Below, in pieces: positions 52,422-60,477 of a stretch of 64,000 nt of DNA. A program made the translations under genes and the position numbers. The stretch comes from Kocuria tytonis. GTDB lineage: Bacteria; Actinomycetota; Actinomycetes; Actinomycetales; Micrococcaceae. Under the pieces are notes generated by a model that did not search any database, was not told where the DNA came from, and saw nothing but the letters and a program-made list of their open reading frames with translations. Numbering within the stretch: the stretch's first letter is position 1; every line of letters starts with the position of its first letter. Location: contig NZ_PNJG02000004.1 in assembly GCF_003226895.2 (NCBI RefSeq), forward strand, positions 155,875 through 219,874, given 5' to 3'.

Positions 52422-53171
52422 ATGACCGTTCTTCTCTTCGCGCTGACCGCGGTCCTCGTGGGCACCGTCCTGCAGCGGGTCTCCGGCACGGGCGTGGGTC
52501 TGGTGGTGGCGCCCGTGCTGTCCCTGCTCATGGGGCCCGGCGCCGGTGTGCTGGCAACGAACGCGGCCACCACGTGCTCGGGATTCCTGATCACCCTCTC
52601 CGTGCGGCGGCTCGTGGAGTGGCGCCACGCCGCGGTCCTGGTGGCATCCGCGCTGCCGGGGATCGTGGCGGGCGCCCTGGTGGTGCGCCTGGTTCCCGCC
52701 GGATGGCTGCAGGTGGCCGTGGGGCTGGTGGTGCTCACGGGCCTGGCCATCACACGGTTCTCGCCCGCCACCCCCTACGCCACCCGCAGGGCCACCGCGG
52801 TTCCTGCCGGGGTGGTCGGCGGGTTCTGCAACGCGACCGCGGGTGTGGCGGCACCGGCCATGGTGATCTACTCCCGGGTGACCCGGTGGGACCAGGTCCG
52901 CTTCGCCGCGACCATGCAGCCGGTGTTCATGAGCATGGGGCTGCTCTCCGTCGTGTCGAAGCTCGTGGCCGGGGTGCACTTCGCGCTCCCGGTCCCCGGG
53001 ATCGTGGCCGTGGTGGCGCTCGTGGTCACGGTGCTGCTCGGGATCGTCCTGGGAACCTGGCTGGCACGGCACCTCTCCAAGGCCGTCGCGCAGAAGCTGG
53101 CGATGGCGCTCGCCACGGTGGGCGGCGTCGTCGTCCTGGTGCGCGGCCTGCTCACCCTGCTGAGCGGCTGA
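52422..53171 (+). CDS. TauE/SafE-family sulfite/anion exporter
   Basis: 249 residues from ATG at 52422 with GAGGAG upstream. Seven or eight hydrophobic segments; the family motif at the N-terminus is GTVLQRVSGTGVGLVVAPVL and a second half-repeat is AGVVGGFCNATAGVAAPAMVIYSR. TauE/SafE proteins move sulfite, sulfoacetate or other small organosulfur anions. No sulfur genes are adjacent, so the substrate is open. The codons for GGVVVL near the C-terminus carry a dispersed-motif copy. Confidence 0.88.
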   Translation: MTVLLFALTAVLVGTVLQRVSGTGVGLVVAPVLSLLMGPGAGVLATNAATTCSGFLITLSVRRLVEWRHAAVLVASALPGIVAGALVVRLVPAGWLQVAVGLVVLTGLAITRFSPATPYATRRATAVPAGVVGGFCNATAGVAAPAMVIYSRVTRWDQVRFAATMQPVFMSMGLLSVVSKLVAGVHFALPVPGIVAVVALVVTVLLGIVLGTWLARHLSKAVAQKLAMALATVGGVVVLVRGLLTLLSG

Positions 53172-53335
53172 ACCGCAGCAGACCGGCCCCGTTCGGATGC
53201 CGTGGGTGGCGGGCACCTGCACCGTCCGGGGTGTGCCGCGGGCCTGGCCCGGACCGCGGCAAGCCGTGAGTAGCATGGGCCTTTTGCCTGCTCGACGTGC
53301 AGCGGGCCTTCCCCACGACCCGAGAGGTGGAGCGC

Positions 53336-54784
53336 ATGTCCGCACCCTCACAACCGCGCCCCGCGGCGGACCCTGCCGCCGGAACACCCCGCGCCCTGCG
53401 CTGGATGGCAGCCCCCGCCGCAGCCCCACGACTGCCCGAGCAGGAGATCACCCGCCGGTACCCGCGCCTGCGGCTGCAGGTGTTCATCGGGATCTTCCTG
53501 GGGTACGCGGGCTTCTACCTGATCCGCAACAACATCTCGCTCATCGCCCCGCTTCTGCTGGCGCAGGGAACCATCAACACGGTGGGCATCGGCATCATCA
53601 GCAACGCCGTGCTGCTGGCCTACGGCTTCTCCAAGTTCTTCTCCGCGACCGTCTCGGACCGCTCGAACGCCCGGTACTTCCTGCCCATCGGCCTGGCCCT
53701 GTCCGCGGTGGCCAACCTGGTGGTGGCGTTCGTGCCGGCCGTCTCCGCCTCCGTGGCCCTGTTCGCCACCGTGATGTTCCTCAACGGCTGGGTCCAGGGC
53801 ATGGGGTGGCCGCCGTGCGGGCGCGTGCTCGTGCACTGGTTCTCCACGAACGAGCGCGGCTGGAAGACCGCCATCTGGAACACCGCCCACAACGTGGGCG
53901 GCATGGGCGTGGGCGCCCTCGCGGCCCTGGGCCTGGCCCTGACCGGGGACACCTGGCAGTCCGCGTTCTGGGTTCCCGCCATCGGCGCGCTCGTGGTCGC
54001 CGCCGTGGCGTTCGTGCTGGTGCGCGACCGCCCCGAGGCCGTGGGACTGCCGCCGATCGAGGAGCACCGCAACGACCCCGCCAAGGTGGAGACGGACCTC
54101 GGTGAGCTCGAGCAGTCCTCCTACTGGGGCGTGATCGTCAAGCACGTGCTGCTCAACCGCACCATGGTGTTCCTGGCGCTGGCCAACGTGTTCATTTACT
54201 CCCTGCGCTACGGCGTGCTCAGCTGGGCACCCACCTACCTGGCGGAGCACCACGGCATGTCCCTCGCGCAGGGCATCGCGGGGTTCTCGCTGTTCGAACT
54301 GGCCGGGATCTTCGGCACCCTCGCGTGCGGCTGGGTCTCGGACAGGGTGTTCCACGGCAACCGCAGCTGGACCGGCATCGTGTTCATGGTGGGCGTGGGC
54401 GTGTTCCTCGTGGCCTACTGGCTGGCCCCGGTGGGCACCCCGTACTGGCTGCTCATGGTGTTCCTGTTCTTCATCGGCGCGTTCATCTACGGGCCCGTGA
54501 TGCTCATCGGGCTGCAGGCGCTGGACATGTCCGCCCGTCACGTGGCGGGCACCGCCGCGGGCTTCACCGGCCTGTTCGGCTACGTCTTCGGCGCCACCCT
54601 GGCCTCCACCGGTGTGGGGTGGGTGGTGCACCAGTTCGGCTGGGGCGCCACGTACGGGCTGCTGACGGTGTCCGTGGTGCTCACCGTGGTGCTGCTGCTG
54701 TGCGTCCTCCCCCGGGAGCGGCAGCTGATGGCGCACCACGACAGCCTCCGCGCGGGCTCGTCCCCCGGGGACACCCGCGGCTGA
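53336..54784 (+). CDS. OPA-family MFS transporter (GlpT/UhpC-like)
   Basis: 482 residues from ATG at 53336 with GAGAGGTGGAG upstream. Twelve membrane segments; characteristic OPA sequences are GYAGFYLIRNNISLIAPLLL, YGFSKFFSATVSDRSNARYF, GWPPCGRVLVHWFSTNERGWKTAIWNTAHNVGG and GIFGTLACGWVSDRVF. These antiporters exchange organophosphates (glycerol-3-phosphate, hexose phosphate or phosphoglycerate) for phosphate. Which one cannot be read from sequence. An N-terminal tail of about 45 residues is hydrophilic. Confidence 0.9.
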   Translation: MSAPSQPRPAADPAAGTPRALRWMAAPAAAPRLPEQEITRRYPRLRLQVFIGIFLGYAGFYLIRNNISLIAPLLLAQGTINTVGIGIISNAVLLAYGFSKFFSATVSDRSNARYFLPIGLALSAVANLVVAFVPAVSASVALFATVMFLNGWVQGMGWPPCGRVLVHWFSTNERGWKTAIWNTAHNVGGMGVGALAALGLALTGDTWQSAFWVPAIGALVVAAVAFVLVRDRPEAVGLPPIEEHRNDPAKVETDLGELEQSSYWGVIVKHVLLNRTMVFLALANVFIYSLRYGVLSWAPTYLAEHHGMSLAQGIAGFSLFELAGIFGTLACGWVSDRVFHGNRSWTGIVFMVGVGVFLVAYWLAPVGTPYWLLMVFLFFIGAFIYGPVMLIGLQALDMSARHVAGTAAGFTGLFGYVFGATLASTGVGWVVHQFGWGATYGLLTVSVVLTVVLLLCVLPRERQLMAHHDSLRAGSSPGDTRG

Positions 54785-54797
54785 CACACCGTGCTCA

Positions 54798-54843
54798 GAG
54801 CATGACGATGGCCGGGGCGTGCGCCCCGGCCATCGTCATGCTC
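54798..54843. terminator. Bidirectional terminator, 21-bp stem
   Basis: Perfect 21-bp stem (54798-54818 with 54823-54843) and a GTGC loop between two convergent MFS genes. Confidence 0.9.
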
Positions 54844-54855
54844 CCGCCGAAATGC

Positions 54856-56082
54856 TCAGGCCCCGACGACGCCGCTCCGCTCGGCATCCAGGTCCCGCAC
54901 CTCGTGCCGTCGGCCGTAGACCATGACGCCCAGGCACAGGGTGGCGATCACCGCCCCGGAGGCGAACAGCCACGGGTAGCTGGTGAACTCGGAGACCAGC
55001 GCGAGGATCATGGGGATGAAGAAGCCCACGTAGGTCAGGGAGTAGAAGACGGCGGTCAGACCGGCGAGGTCGTCCGGGCGGGCGATGCGCTGGACCTCCT
55101 GCAGACCGGAGACCAGCACCAGTCCGTAGCCGCAGCCCAGCACGGCGGCGGCCACCAGGACCACGGCCAGGTTGAGCGTGGCGGAGGCGAGCACGGCGGC
55201 GAGCATCCCCAGGATCACGGCCACCATGCCCACGGCCAGGGAGCGGATGGAGCCCTCCCGGTCCAGCCGCTTGCCCAGGGGCTGGATGAAGAACCCGCAC
55301 CCCAGCCCCACCAGGCACATCAGCCCGGAGAAGGCGATGCCGTAGCGCGGTCCCACCACGTCCGCCATCAGGGCGGGCAGGATCGCGTACGCGGAGGCCG
55401 CGCAGCCGAAGACCCACGGGGCGGAGGGCGCCACCACGAACCAGAAGCGGTGCTGCCGGGTGGCCGGGATCTTCAGGTCCGCCACCAGCGGGCCGTGGGG
55501 AGCGGAGGCGTGACGGGTCTCGGGTGCGCCCGCCACGAGGAACACGGCGGGCACGCAGATCAGCAGGTTGATCATGTAGGGCAGCACGGTCTGCAGCGGG
55601 GCGAACTGCGCGAGCGCCGCGGCCGCGGCGGCACCGAGGGCAAAGCCCGCCGTCAACGACAGCGAGGCACGCCGCGCGCCGGACACCGTTTCCGGGTGCT
55701 CCTCGTGCGGCCGCTCGGAGAGCTCCTTGATCCACGAGGTGCCCACGGCCATGCCCAGCCCCAGGGCCAGTCCGGAGAACACCCGGCCCACGAAGAGCAT
55801 GAGCAGACTCTCCGCGCCCACGGCCAGCAGGACGCTTCCCACCATGGCCAGCACGGGAGCGGGGATCATGAGCGTGCGCCGACCGTGCCGGTCCGAGAGC
55901 GGGCCGCCGATCAGCAGGGCGGGCACGATCCCCAGCACGTACGCCGCGAGCAGCATGTCCACGGCGACCTGCTGGTAGCCCTCCACGGTGCGGTACATGA
56001 CCAGCAGCGGGGTGAACTCGTTGCCGCCCCAGGCCACCGCCAGGAGTGCGGAACTGACCCTCATCCAGGGTTTCAACCTCAT
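54856..56082 (-). CDS. MFS transporter
   Basis: 408 residues from ATG at 56082 with GAGGGA 8-9 nt upstream. Twelve segments; LIGGPLSDRHGRRTLMIPAPVLAM is the TM2-3 MFS motif, with FVGRVFSGLALGLGMAVGTSWIKELSE at TM4-5 and GFFIQPLGKRLDREGSIRSL in the second half. No substrate clue. The codons for the last residues (SGVVGA) overlap a dispersed-motif copy at 54865. Confidence 0.9.
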   Translation of the reverse strand: MRLKPWMRVSSALLAVAWGGNEFTPLLVMYRTVEGYQQVAVDMLLAAYVLGIVPALLIGGPLSDRHGRRTLMIPAPVLAMVGSVLLAVGAESLLMLFVGRVFSGLALGLGMAVGTSWIKELSERPHEEHPETVSGARRASLSLTAGFALGAAAAAALAQFAPLQTVLPYMINLLICVPAVFLVAGAPETRHASAPHGPLVADLKIPATRQHRFWFVVAPSAPWVFGCAASAYAILPALMADVVGPRYGIAFSGLMCLVGLGCGFFIQPLGKRLDREGSIRSLAVGMVAVILGMLAAVLASATLNLAVVLVAAAVLGCGYGLVLVSGLQEVQRIARPDDLAGLTAVFYSLTYVGFFIPMILALVSEFTSYPWLFASGAVIATLCLGVMVYGRRHEVRDLDAERSGVVGA

Positions 56083-56437
56083 GACACCATTCCCTCGTCG
56101 GCGCGCTCGCAATGTCCGGTCCACGCCGTTGTCGTGCGCTTGCGGGCGACCGGTGCCCGTGCCACCCACGAGGGTCCGCGGGGGCGAGGATCCGATCCGG
56201 AGGTGTGACCGGTGAACATCGAGTCGCCCTGTCAGGACCATCCGGTCGCCCGGCCCGATCGGACGGATCACGCCGACGTCCGGGGCCACCGGGATACAGG
56301 ATGCATGCTAGGGCAGGGTGGGGCGGGTCACAAAACCCGCGAGTAACCAGATCGGCGCGCGTGTGCCCGGAGCCCGAGAGGTGTTCGGGAGGGAGTGCCC
56401 GGCCGGTGCGACGGGCTGGGTGCCGGGCAACGGCCCG
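56083..56437. other. 355-bp intergenic region without recognised gene
   Basis: It holds the leader of the minus-strand MFS gene on its left and the 3' flank of the rhomboid-like gene on its right. A small hairpin (CGGGT-cacaaa-ACCCG, near 56324-56339) and a GACGGGC/GCCCGTC stem close to 56410-56439 are visible. I see no RNA gene or small ORF with support. Confidence 0.5.
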
Positions 56438-57196
56438 TCAGCCGCCCCCGTGCTCCATCTCGTAGAGGTGCCGCGCCCGGATCCGCGCCTCGTGGTGCAC
56501 CGCGGCCTCGGGCCGCACCAGGCGGTAGCTCGCGAAACCCACCAGGGCGGCCACAGCGTGCCCCATGGAGGTCCAGTCGAAGTCCAGCAGGAGCAGGCCC
56601 CCGAGGACCGTCACCACCGCCCCCGCCCACGTGAGCCGGCGTCTGAGCGAGCCCTGGTAGGTTGCCAGCGCCGCGAGGGCGCAGAACCCGTAGCTCGCCC
56701 CCACGTCGACCAGCACGGGTGCGGGAACGGGCAGAGCCGCGGCCCGGAAGAGCCACACCTGCAGGCACGCGACGGCCACGGTGGCCGCCACGTGGCCCAG
56801 GGCGAATCCCGCGAGCATCCGCTGCCACCCGAACCTGCGCTCCATGGGTGCGACCACCAGGCTGAACGCCACCCACCAGATCAGCAGCTCCATGAACGAG
56901 ACGTACATGGCGCTGCGCACCAGCACCGTCACCGGGTTGGTGCGCAGCTCGTGCAGGTTCGTGGACTGCTCCGCGAGGAAGGCCCGGCGCAGCGGTTCGC
57001 TCGTGTTCGCCAGCAGCCAGGTGGTGAAGGTCAGCAGCACCAGGTACAGGTAGGTCAGCGGGGCACGCCGCACCCTGTTCTTGAGGGGCTCACCGCGCCG
57101 CACCCACCACGCGCCGATCCTGCGGAAACCCGGCCAGGAGTGCTCCACGGCGTAGAGGAACCCCACGACCAGCAGCAGGAGGGCGAGAGTGATCAC
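56438..57196 (-). CDS. Rhomboid-like membrane protein
   Basis: 252 residues from GTG at 57196. About seven hydrophobic segments. The order of elements matches rhomboids: an early loop with a Glu (MELLIWWVAFSLVVAPMERRFGW), a catalytic-like serine in VDVGASYGFCALAAL and a histidine in a later helix (WTSMGHAVAALVGF). Whether it is an active serine protease depends on the S-H pair, which is present but in a diverged context. An actinobacterial rhomboid-like family of unknown target. Confidence 0.75.
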   Translation of the reverse strand: MITLALLLLVVGFLYAVEHSWPGFRRIGAWWVRRGEPLKNRVRRAPLTYLYLVLLTFTTWLLANTSEPLRRAFLAEQSTNLHELRTNPVTVLVRSAMYVSFMELLIWWVAFSLVVAPMERRFGWQRMLAGFALGHVAATVAVACLQVWLFRAAALPVPAPVLVDVGASYGFCALAALATYQGSLRRRLTWAGAVVTVLGGLLLLDFDWTSMGHAVAALVGFASYRLVRPEAAVHHEARIRARHLYEMEHGGG

Positions 57197-57317
57197 TGGG
57201 AAAGTATGCGCCCCGGGGGGACACGCGCGGGCACCAGGCGATGTGCGCCCCGCCCCGACCCTGCGGCGCCCCGCCGTGGCGGGGCCCGGACCACCCGGGG
57301 TGGAGCGAGCACCCCGG

Positions 57318-57345
57318 GATCACGTGGCATTGTTCATCCGTGATC
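57318..57345. promoter_or_regulatory. Inverted repeat upstream of gluconokinase
   Basis: GATCACG (57318-57324) and CGTGATC (57339-57345) are perfect arms with centres 21 bp apart, 30 nt before the small coupled ORF. Spacing of two helical turns fits binding by a dimeric repressor. Confidence 0.45.
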
Positions 57346-57375
57346 TGTGCACTGCCCGTTTCGGAGAGGAACACC

Positions 57376-57483
57376 ATGTCATTCCACGATGCCGCCCGCT
57401 CGGGCGGGTCACCCACGGACCGGCCGGCCCAGGGACCGTCGAGCGCACCCACGGGTGCCGCGAACCCGGCGTGCGCGGCGTGA
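57376..57483 (+). CDS. Small ORF translationally coupled to gluconokinase
   Basis: 35 residues (begins MSFHDAARSGGS) from an ATG at 57376 with a strong GGAGAGGA site 7-8 nt upstream. Its TGA overlaps the GTG at 57480 of gluconokinase. The P/G/A/S composition has no recognisable fold, so it may be a leader peptide serving translation rather than a functional protein. Confidence 0.45.
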   Translation: MSFHDAARSGGSPTDRPAQGPSSAPTGAANPACAA

Positions 57484-58019
57484 GCCCGGCGCGGGAGGAG
57501 CTCGCACCGCTCGTGGTGGTCATGGGGGTCTCGGGTTCCGGCAAGACCACCATCGGCACGCTCGTGGCCCACGAGCTCGGCGTGGAGTTCGTGGACGGGG
57601 ACAGTCTCCACCCCATCGAGAACGTCCAGAAGATGGCCTCGGGAACCCCACTGGAGGACGCGGACCGGTGGCCCTGGCTGGAGATCGTGGGCCGCACCCT
57701 GCACGAGCACGGTGAGCGCAACGACGGGCTCGCGGTGGCGTGCTCGGCCCTGAAACGGGCCTACCGCGAGCGCATCCGCTCCCAGGCGCCGTCCGCGCTG
57801 TTCCTGCACCTGGACGGCTCCCTGGAGGTGCTGACCCGGCGCATCGAGGGGCGCAGCGGCCACTTCATGCCGGCCTCCCTGCTGCAGTCGCAGATGGCCA
57901 CGCTGGAACCCCTCGCGCAGGAGGAGGGCGGGTACGTGCTGGACATCGACCAGCCCGTGCCGGACATGGTCACCGAGGCGGTCACCCGCCTGCGGGGTCT
58001 CGCCGCCGCCCAGTCCTGA
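57480..58019 (+). CDS. gntK: Gluconokinase
   Basis: 179 residues from GTG at 57480; GTG 57513 with GGGAGGAG at 57493-57500 is an alternative start giving 168 residues. The P-loop is VVVMGVSGSGKTTIG, then FVDGDSLHP, ASGTPLEDADRWPWL, VACSALKRAYRERIR and GRSGHFMPASLLQSQMATLE, all typical of GntK. It phosphorylates gluconate to 6-phosphogluconate. It is preceded by a coupled 35-residue ORF and an inverted repeat. A gluconate permease is not in the window. Confidence 0.93.
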   Translation: MSPAREELAPLVVVMGVSGSGKTTIGTLVAHELGVEFVDGDSLHPIENVQKMASGTPLEDADRWPWLEIVGRTLHEHGERNDGLAVACSALKRAYRERIRSQAPSALFLHLDGSLEVLTRRIEGRSGHFMPASLLQSQMATLEPLAQEEGGYVLDIDQPVPDMVTEAVTRLRGLAAAQS

Positions 58020-58061
58020 CCCGGACCGCAGTCCTGAACCGGATCGCCGCCCCGCACCGGG

Positions 58062-59198
58062 TCACGCCCGACGCAGCAGCACGGCCACCTCGTAGTGGCC
58101 GGTGTGGGGGAACATGTCCAGCAGCCGTGCCTCCACGGGACGCAGGGACGGCATGCGGGCGAGGTCCCTGGCCAGGGTCCGCGCGTTGCAGGAGGAGTAC
58201 ACGGCGTGGCGCACGGGAGAGCCCTCGAGCCACGCGCACAGGGACGTGTCCAGTCCGCGCCGCGGCGGGTTGACGATCGCGAGCTCCGGGGTGCCGGGCA
58301 GGTCCGCGGGGGTCGCGGCGGCGTCGTCGGCGAGGAAGCGCACGGAGCCGGGGCCGCTGTCCGGCAGGCCCAGGGAACGGGCGGTGTCCCGCGCGGACGC
58401 CACGGCCTCCTCCGAGATCTCGGTGCCCACCACCTCGCGCGCGGGGTCCGCCACGTGCAGCGCGAACCCGCCCACACCGCAGTACAGGTCCCACACGCTC
58501 GCCGGGTCCGCGGCGCGCACCCAGTCGGCCGCCTGCGCGTACAGCCGCTCGGTGACCGCGGTGTTGGTCTGGAAGAAGGAGCGCGGACGCACGCGCAGCC
58601 CGATCCCGTTGACGCTCATCACCAGCTCGGACCGCTCCGTGAGCAGGATCTCCTCGGGGCCCTCGATCACGGCCTTGTGCTCCGGCTGCAGGTTCACCGA
58701 GACCACGCTCGCCGCGGGCACCAGCTCCCGCAGCAGGTCCATGCTGTCGCGGATCTTGGGCAGCTGGCGGGTGCTGCGCAGCACGAAGCGCACCATGAGC
58801 CGACCCTCGGGGTTCACGGTCACGAGGAGGTGCTTGAGCTCGCCCCGCCGTCTGGCCACGTCGTACGGGAGCAGGCGCACGCGGGCAACGAACTCGGCGA
58901 GCGCGTGCAGGGCGCGGGTGAGCGGCTCGGGGTACAGCGGGCAGTCGCGCAGGTCCGTGCCGCGGGCCCCGTCCAGGATCCCCAGGGTGGGTGCGCCCAC
59001 CGTTCCGGCCACCACCATCTTGGCCTTGTTGCGGAAACCGGCCTCCGCCGACGCCACGGGCTCCAGCCAGCGCGGAGCGCCGTGGGGGTCCACCAGGTCC
59101 CGCACGAGCCGCTGCTTCCGGTCCAGCTGCCGCTCGTAGGGCACCTCGATCACCGTGCAGGACCGGCACAGGTCACGGTCGTAGTATCCGCATTCCAC
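58062..59198 (-). CDS. rlmC: 23S rRNA (uracil-C5)-methyltransferase RlmC-like
   Basis: 378 residues from GTG at 59198. The first residues, MECGYYDRDLCRSC, supply three iron-sulfur cysteines (C3, C11, C14), with a fourth in RDCPLYPEPL. The TrmA/RumA-type methyltransferase domain has PRSFFQTNT, VWDLYCGVGGFALH, VNPPRRGLD and the catalytic cysteine in YSSCNARTLARDLA. RlmC methylates U747 of 23S rRNA; RlmD-type specificity is the alternative. The TRAM domain found in RlmD is absent, favouring RlmC. Confidence 0.9.
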   Translation of the reverse strand: MECGYYDRDLCRSCTVIEVPYERQLDRKQRLVRDLVDPHGAPRWLEPVASAEAGFRNKAKMVVAGTVGAPTLGILDGARGTDLRDCPLYPEPLTRALHALAEFVARVRLLPYDVARRRGELKHLLVTVNPEGRLMVRFVLRSTRQLPKIRDSMDLLRELVPAASVVSVNLQPEHKAVIEGPEEILLTERSELVMSVNGIGLRVRPRSFFQTNTAVTERLYAQAADWVRAADPASVWDLYCGVGGFALHVADPAREVVGTEISEEAVASARDTARSLGLPDSGPGSVRFLADDAAATPADLPGTPELAIVNPPRRGLDTSLCAWLEGSPVRHAVYSSCNARTLARDLARMPSLRPVEARLLDMFPHTGHYEVAVLLRRA

Positions 59199-59427
59199 CC
59201 GCCCGAGTGTACGTCCGGCCCGCTCCCGGGGGCACGACGCCGCGGGGCCGGCACCCGCGGGCGGCCCCGGTTCCGAAGGTGGGCGGAGACGCGGGCACCC
59301 CGGCCCGACTCGGCCCGGGCCGGGCGGTGGCATGGGCGCTGGGCGTGTGGCGCGCACCGCGAGATCGTGGCACGGTGACAGGGACGTTCGACCACCGGCA
59401 CCCTCCCCACAGCACAGGACCACCACC

Positions 59428-60339
59428 ATGAGCACTCCCCGCCCCTCCCCCGCCGTGATGCGGGGCCGCACGGACCCCGCGCTGGGCGTGCGCCCGGTGG
59501 ACTACTCCTCGTGGCGGCCCGGTCCGGCCGCGGACGCACGAGGCCGCGCGGACCCTGCGGCGGTCGACGGGACCCCGGAGGTGGAGGGCGCGCGGGCGGC
59601 GTCGTCGTCCGTGGGGCGTGCGGAACCCGCGGTCCACGCGGCACCGGACGGGGCGCCCCGGCCCGGACCCGGACCCCGGAGGATCCCCGCGACCGGGACC
59701 ACGGCGGAGGACGCCGCGCGCGAGCTGACCGTGGACCCGCAGCTCGCGGAGTTCGTCGCACGGCTGCGTGCCGGGGTGACCCCCGGGACCGGGACCCCGC
59801 AGAACGCCCTGTACACCGTGGACTCGGCCGCCGCCCACGCACCCGAGCTGGACGTCCCCGCGGAGGGCGTGCACGTGCAGGGCGTGTGGGACGTGAGCGA
59901 GGCCGCGCTGCGCACCGTGGTGGCCGATCCCGAGGACACGTGGACCGCGGACCTGGGGCGCACGGACTACTACGTGCGCGGGCAGCTGTGCGTGCAGGTG
60001 ACCCGGGCGGAGCACCGCGTGGTGGGGATCTACCGCAGCGGGTGGGCCATCGCCCGCCGCCCGGACGAGACCTGGGCGGACACCCCGGACTCCCTGGACC
60101 GCACCGGCGCCAAACCCGGTGGCGGCGGAACCCGCTACCCCACCAACCGCAGGGAGCTGCTGCGGCGGCTGCGCGGCGCGGGCTTCGAGGTGACCACCTC
60201 CGGCCCCACCCACGGGAAGATCACCCACCCGGACGTGCCCGGGCGCTTCCTGCCGTTCTCCTCCACGCCGTCCTCCCAGCGCTACGGCCGTCACGTGGTC
60301 ACGGCCGTCAAGCGCGTGTTCGGCATCGACGTGCGGTAG
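59428..60339 (+). CDS. Hypothetical protein with C-terminal HicA-like domain
   Basis: 303 residues from ATG at 59428. The first about 95 residues are P/A/G-rich, with a copy of the dispersed motif at 59598. A middle part (about 100-215) contains DYYVRGQLCVQVTRAEHRVVGIYRSGWA, with a fold reminiscent of DUF4258/BrnT-like small toxins. The last about 65 residues, TRYPTNRRELLRRLRGAGFEVTTSGPTHGKITHP then RHVVTAVKRVFGI, follow the HicA pattern with one candidate catalytic His (GPTHGK). No antitoxin gene is adjacent. Toxin function is a hypothesis only. Confidence 0.6.
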   Translation: MSTPRPSPAVMRGRTDPALGVRPVDYSSWRPGPAADARGRADPAAVDGTPEVEGARAASSSVGRAEPAVHAAPDGAPRPGPGPRRIPATGTTAEDAARELTVDPQLAEFVARLRAGVTPGTGTPQNALYTVDSAAAHAPELDVPAEGVHVQGVWDVSEAALRTVVADPEDTWTADLGRTDYYVRGQLCVQVTRAEHRVVGIYRSGWAIARRPDETWADTPDSLDRTGAKPGGGGTRYPTNRRELLRRLRGAGFEVTTSGPTHGKITHPDVPGRFLPFSSTPSSQRYGRHVVTAVKRVFGIDVR

Positions 60340-60477
60340 GCCGGGCCCGGGGAGCATCGTGCTCCGTCCGGACCCGGCCCGTGCCCCGAGCGCATCCGCG
60401 CCGTCCCGCCCCCGCGGGGCGCAGTCACCCGCTCACGGGGCTCCCGCGACGGGGACCCGCTCGTCGGGGCGGCGGAC

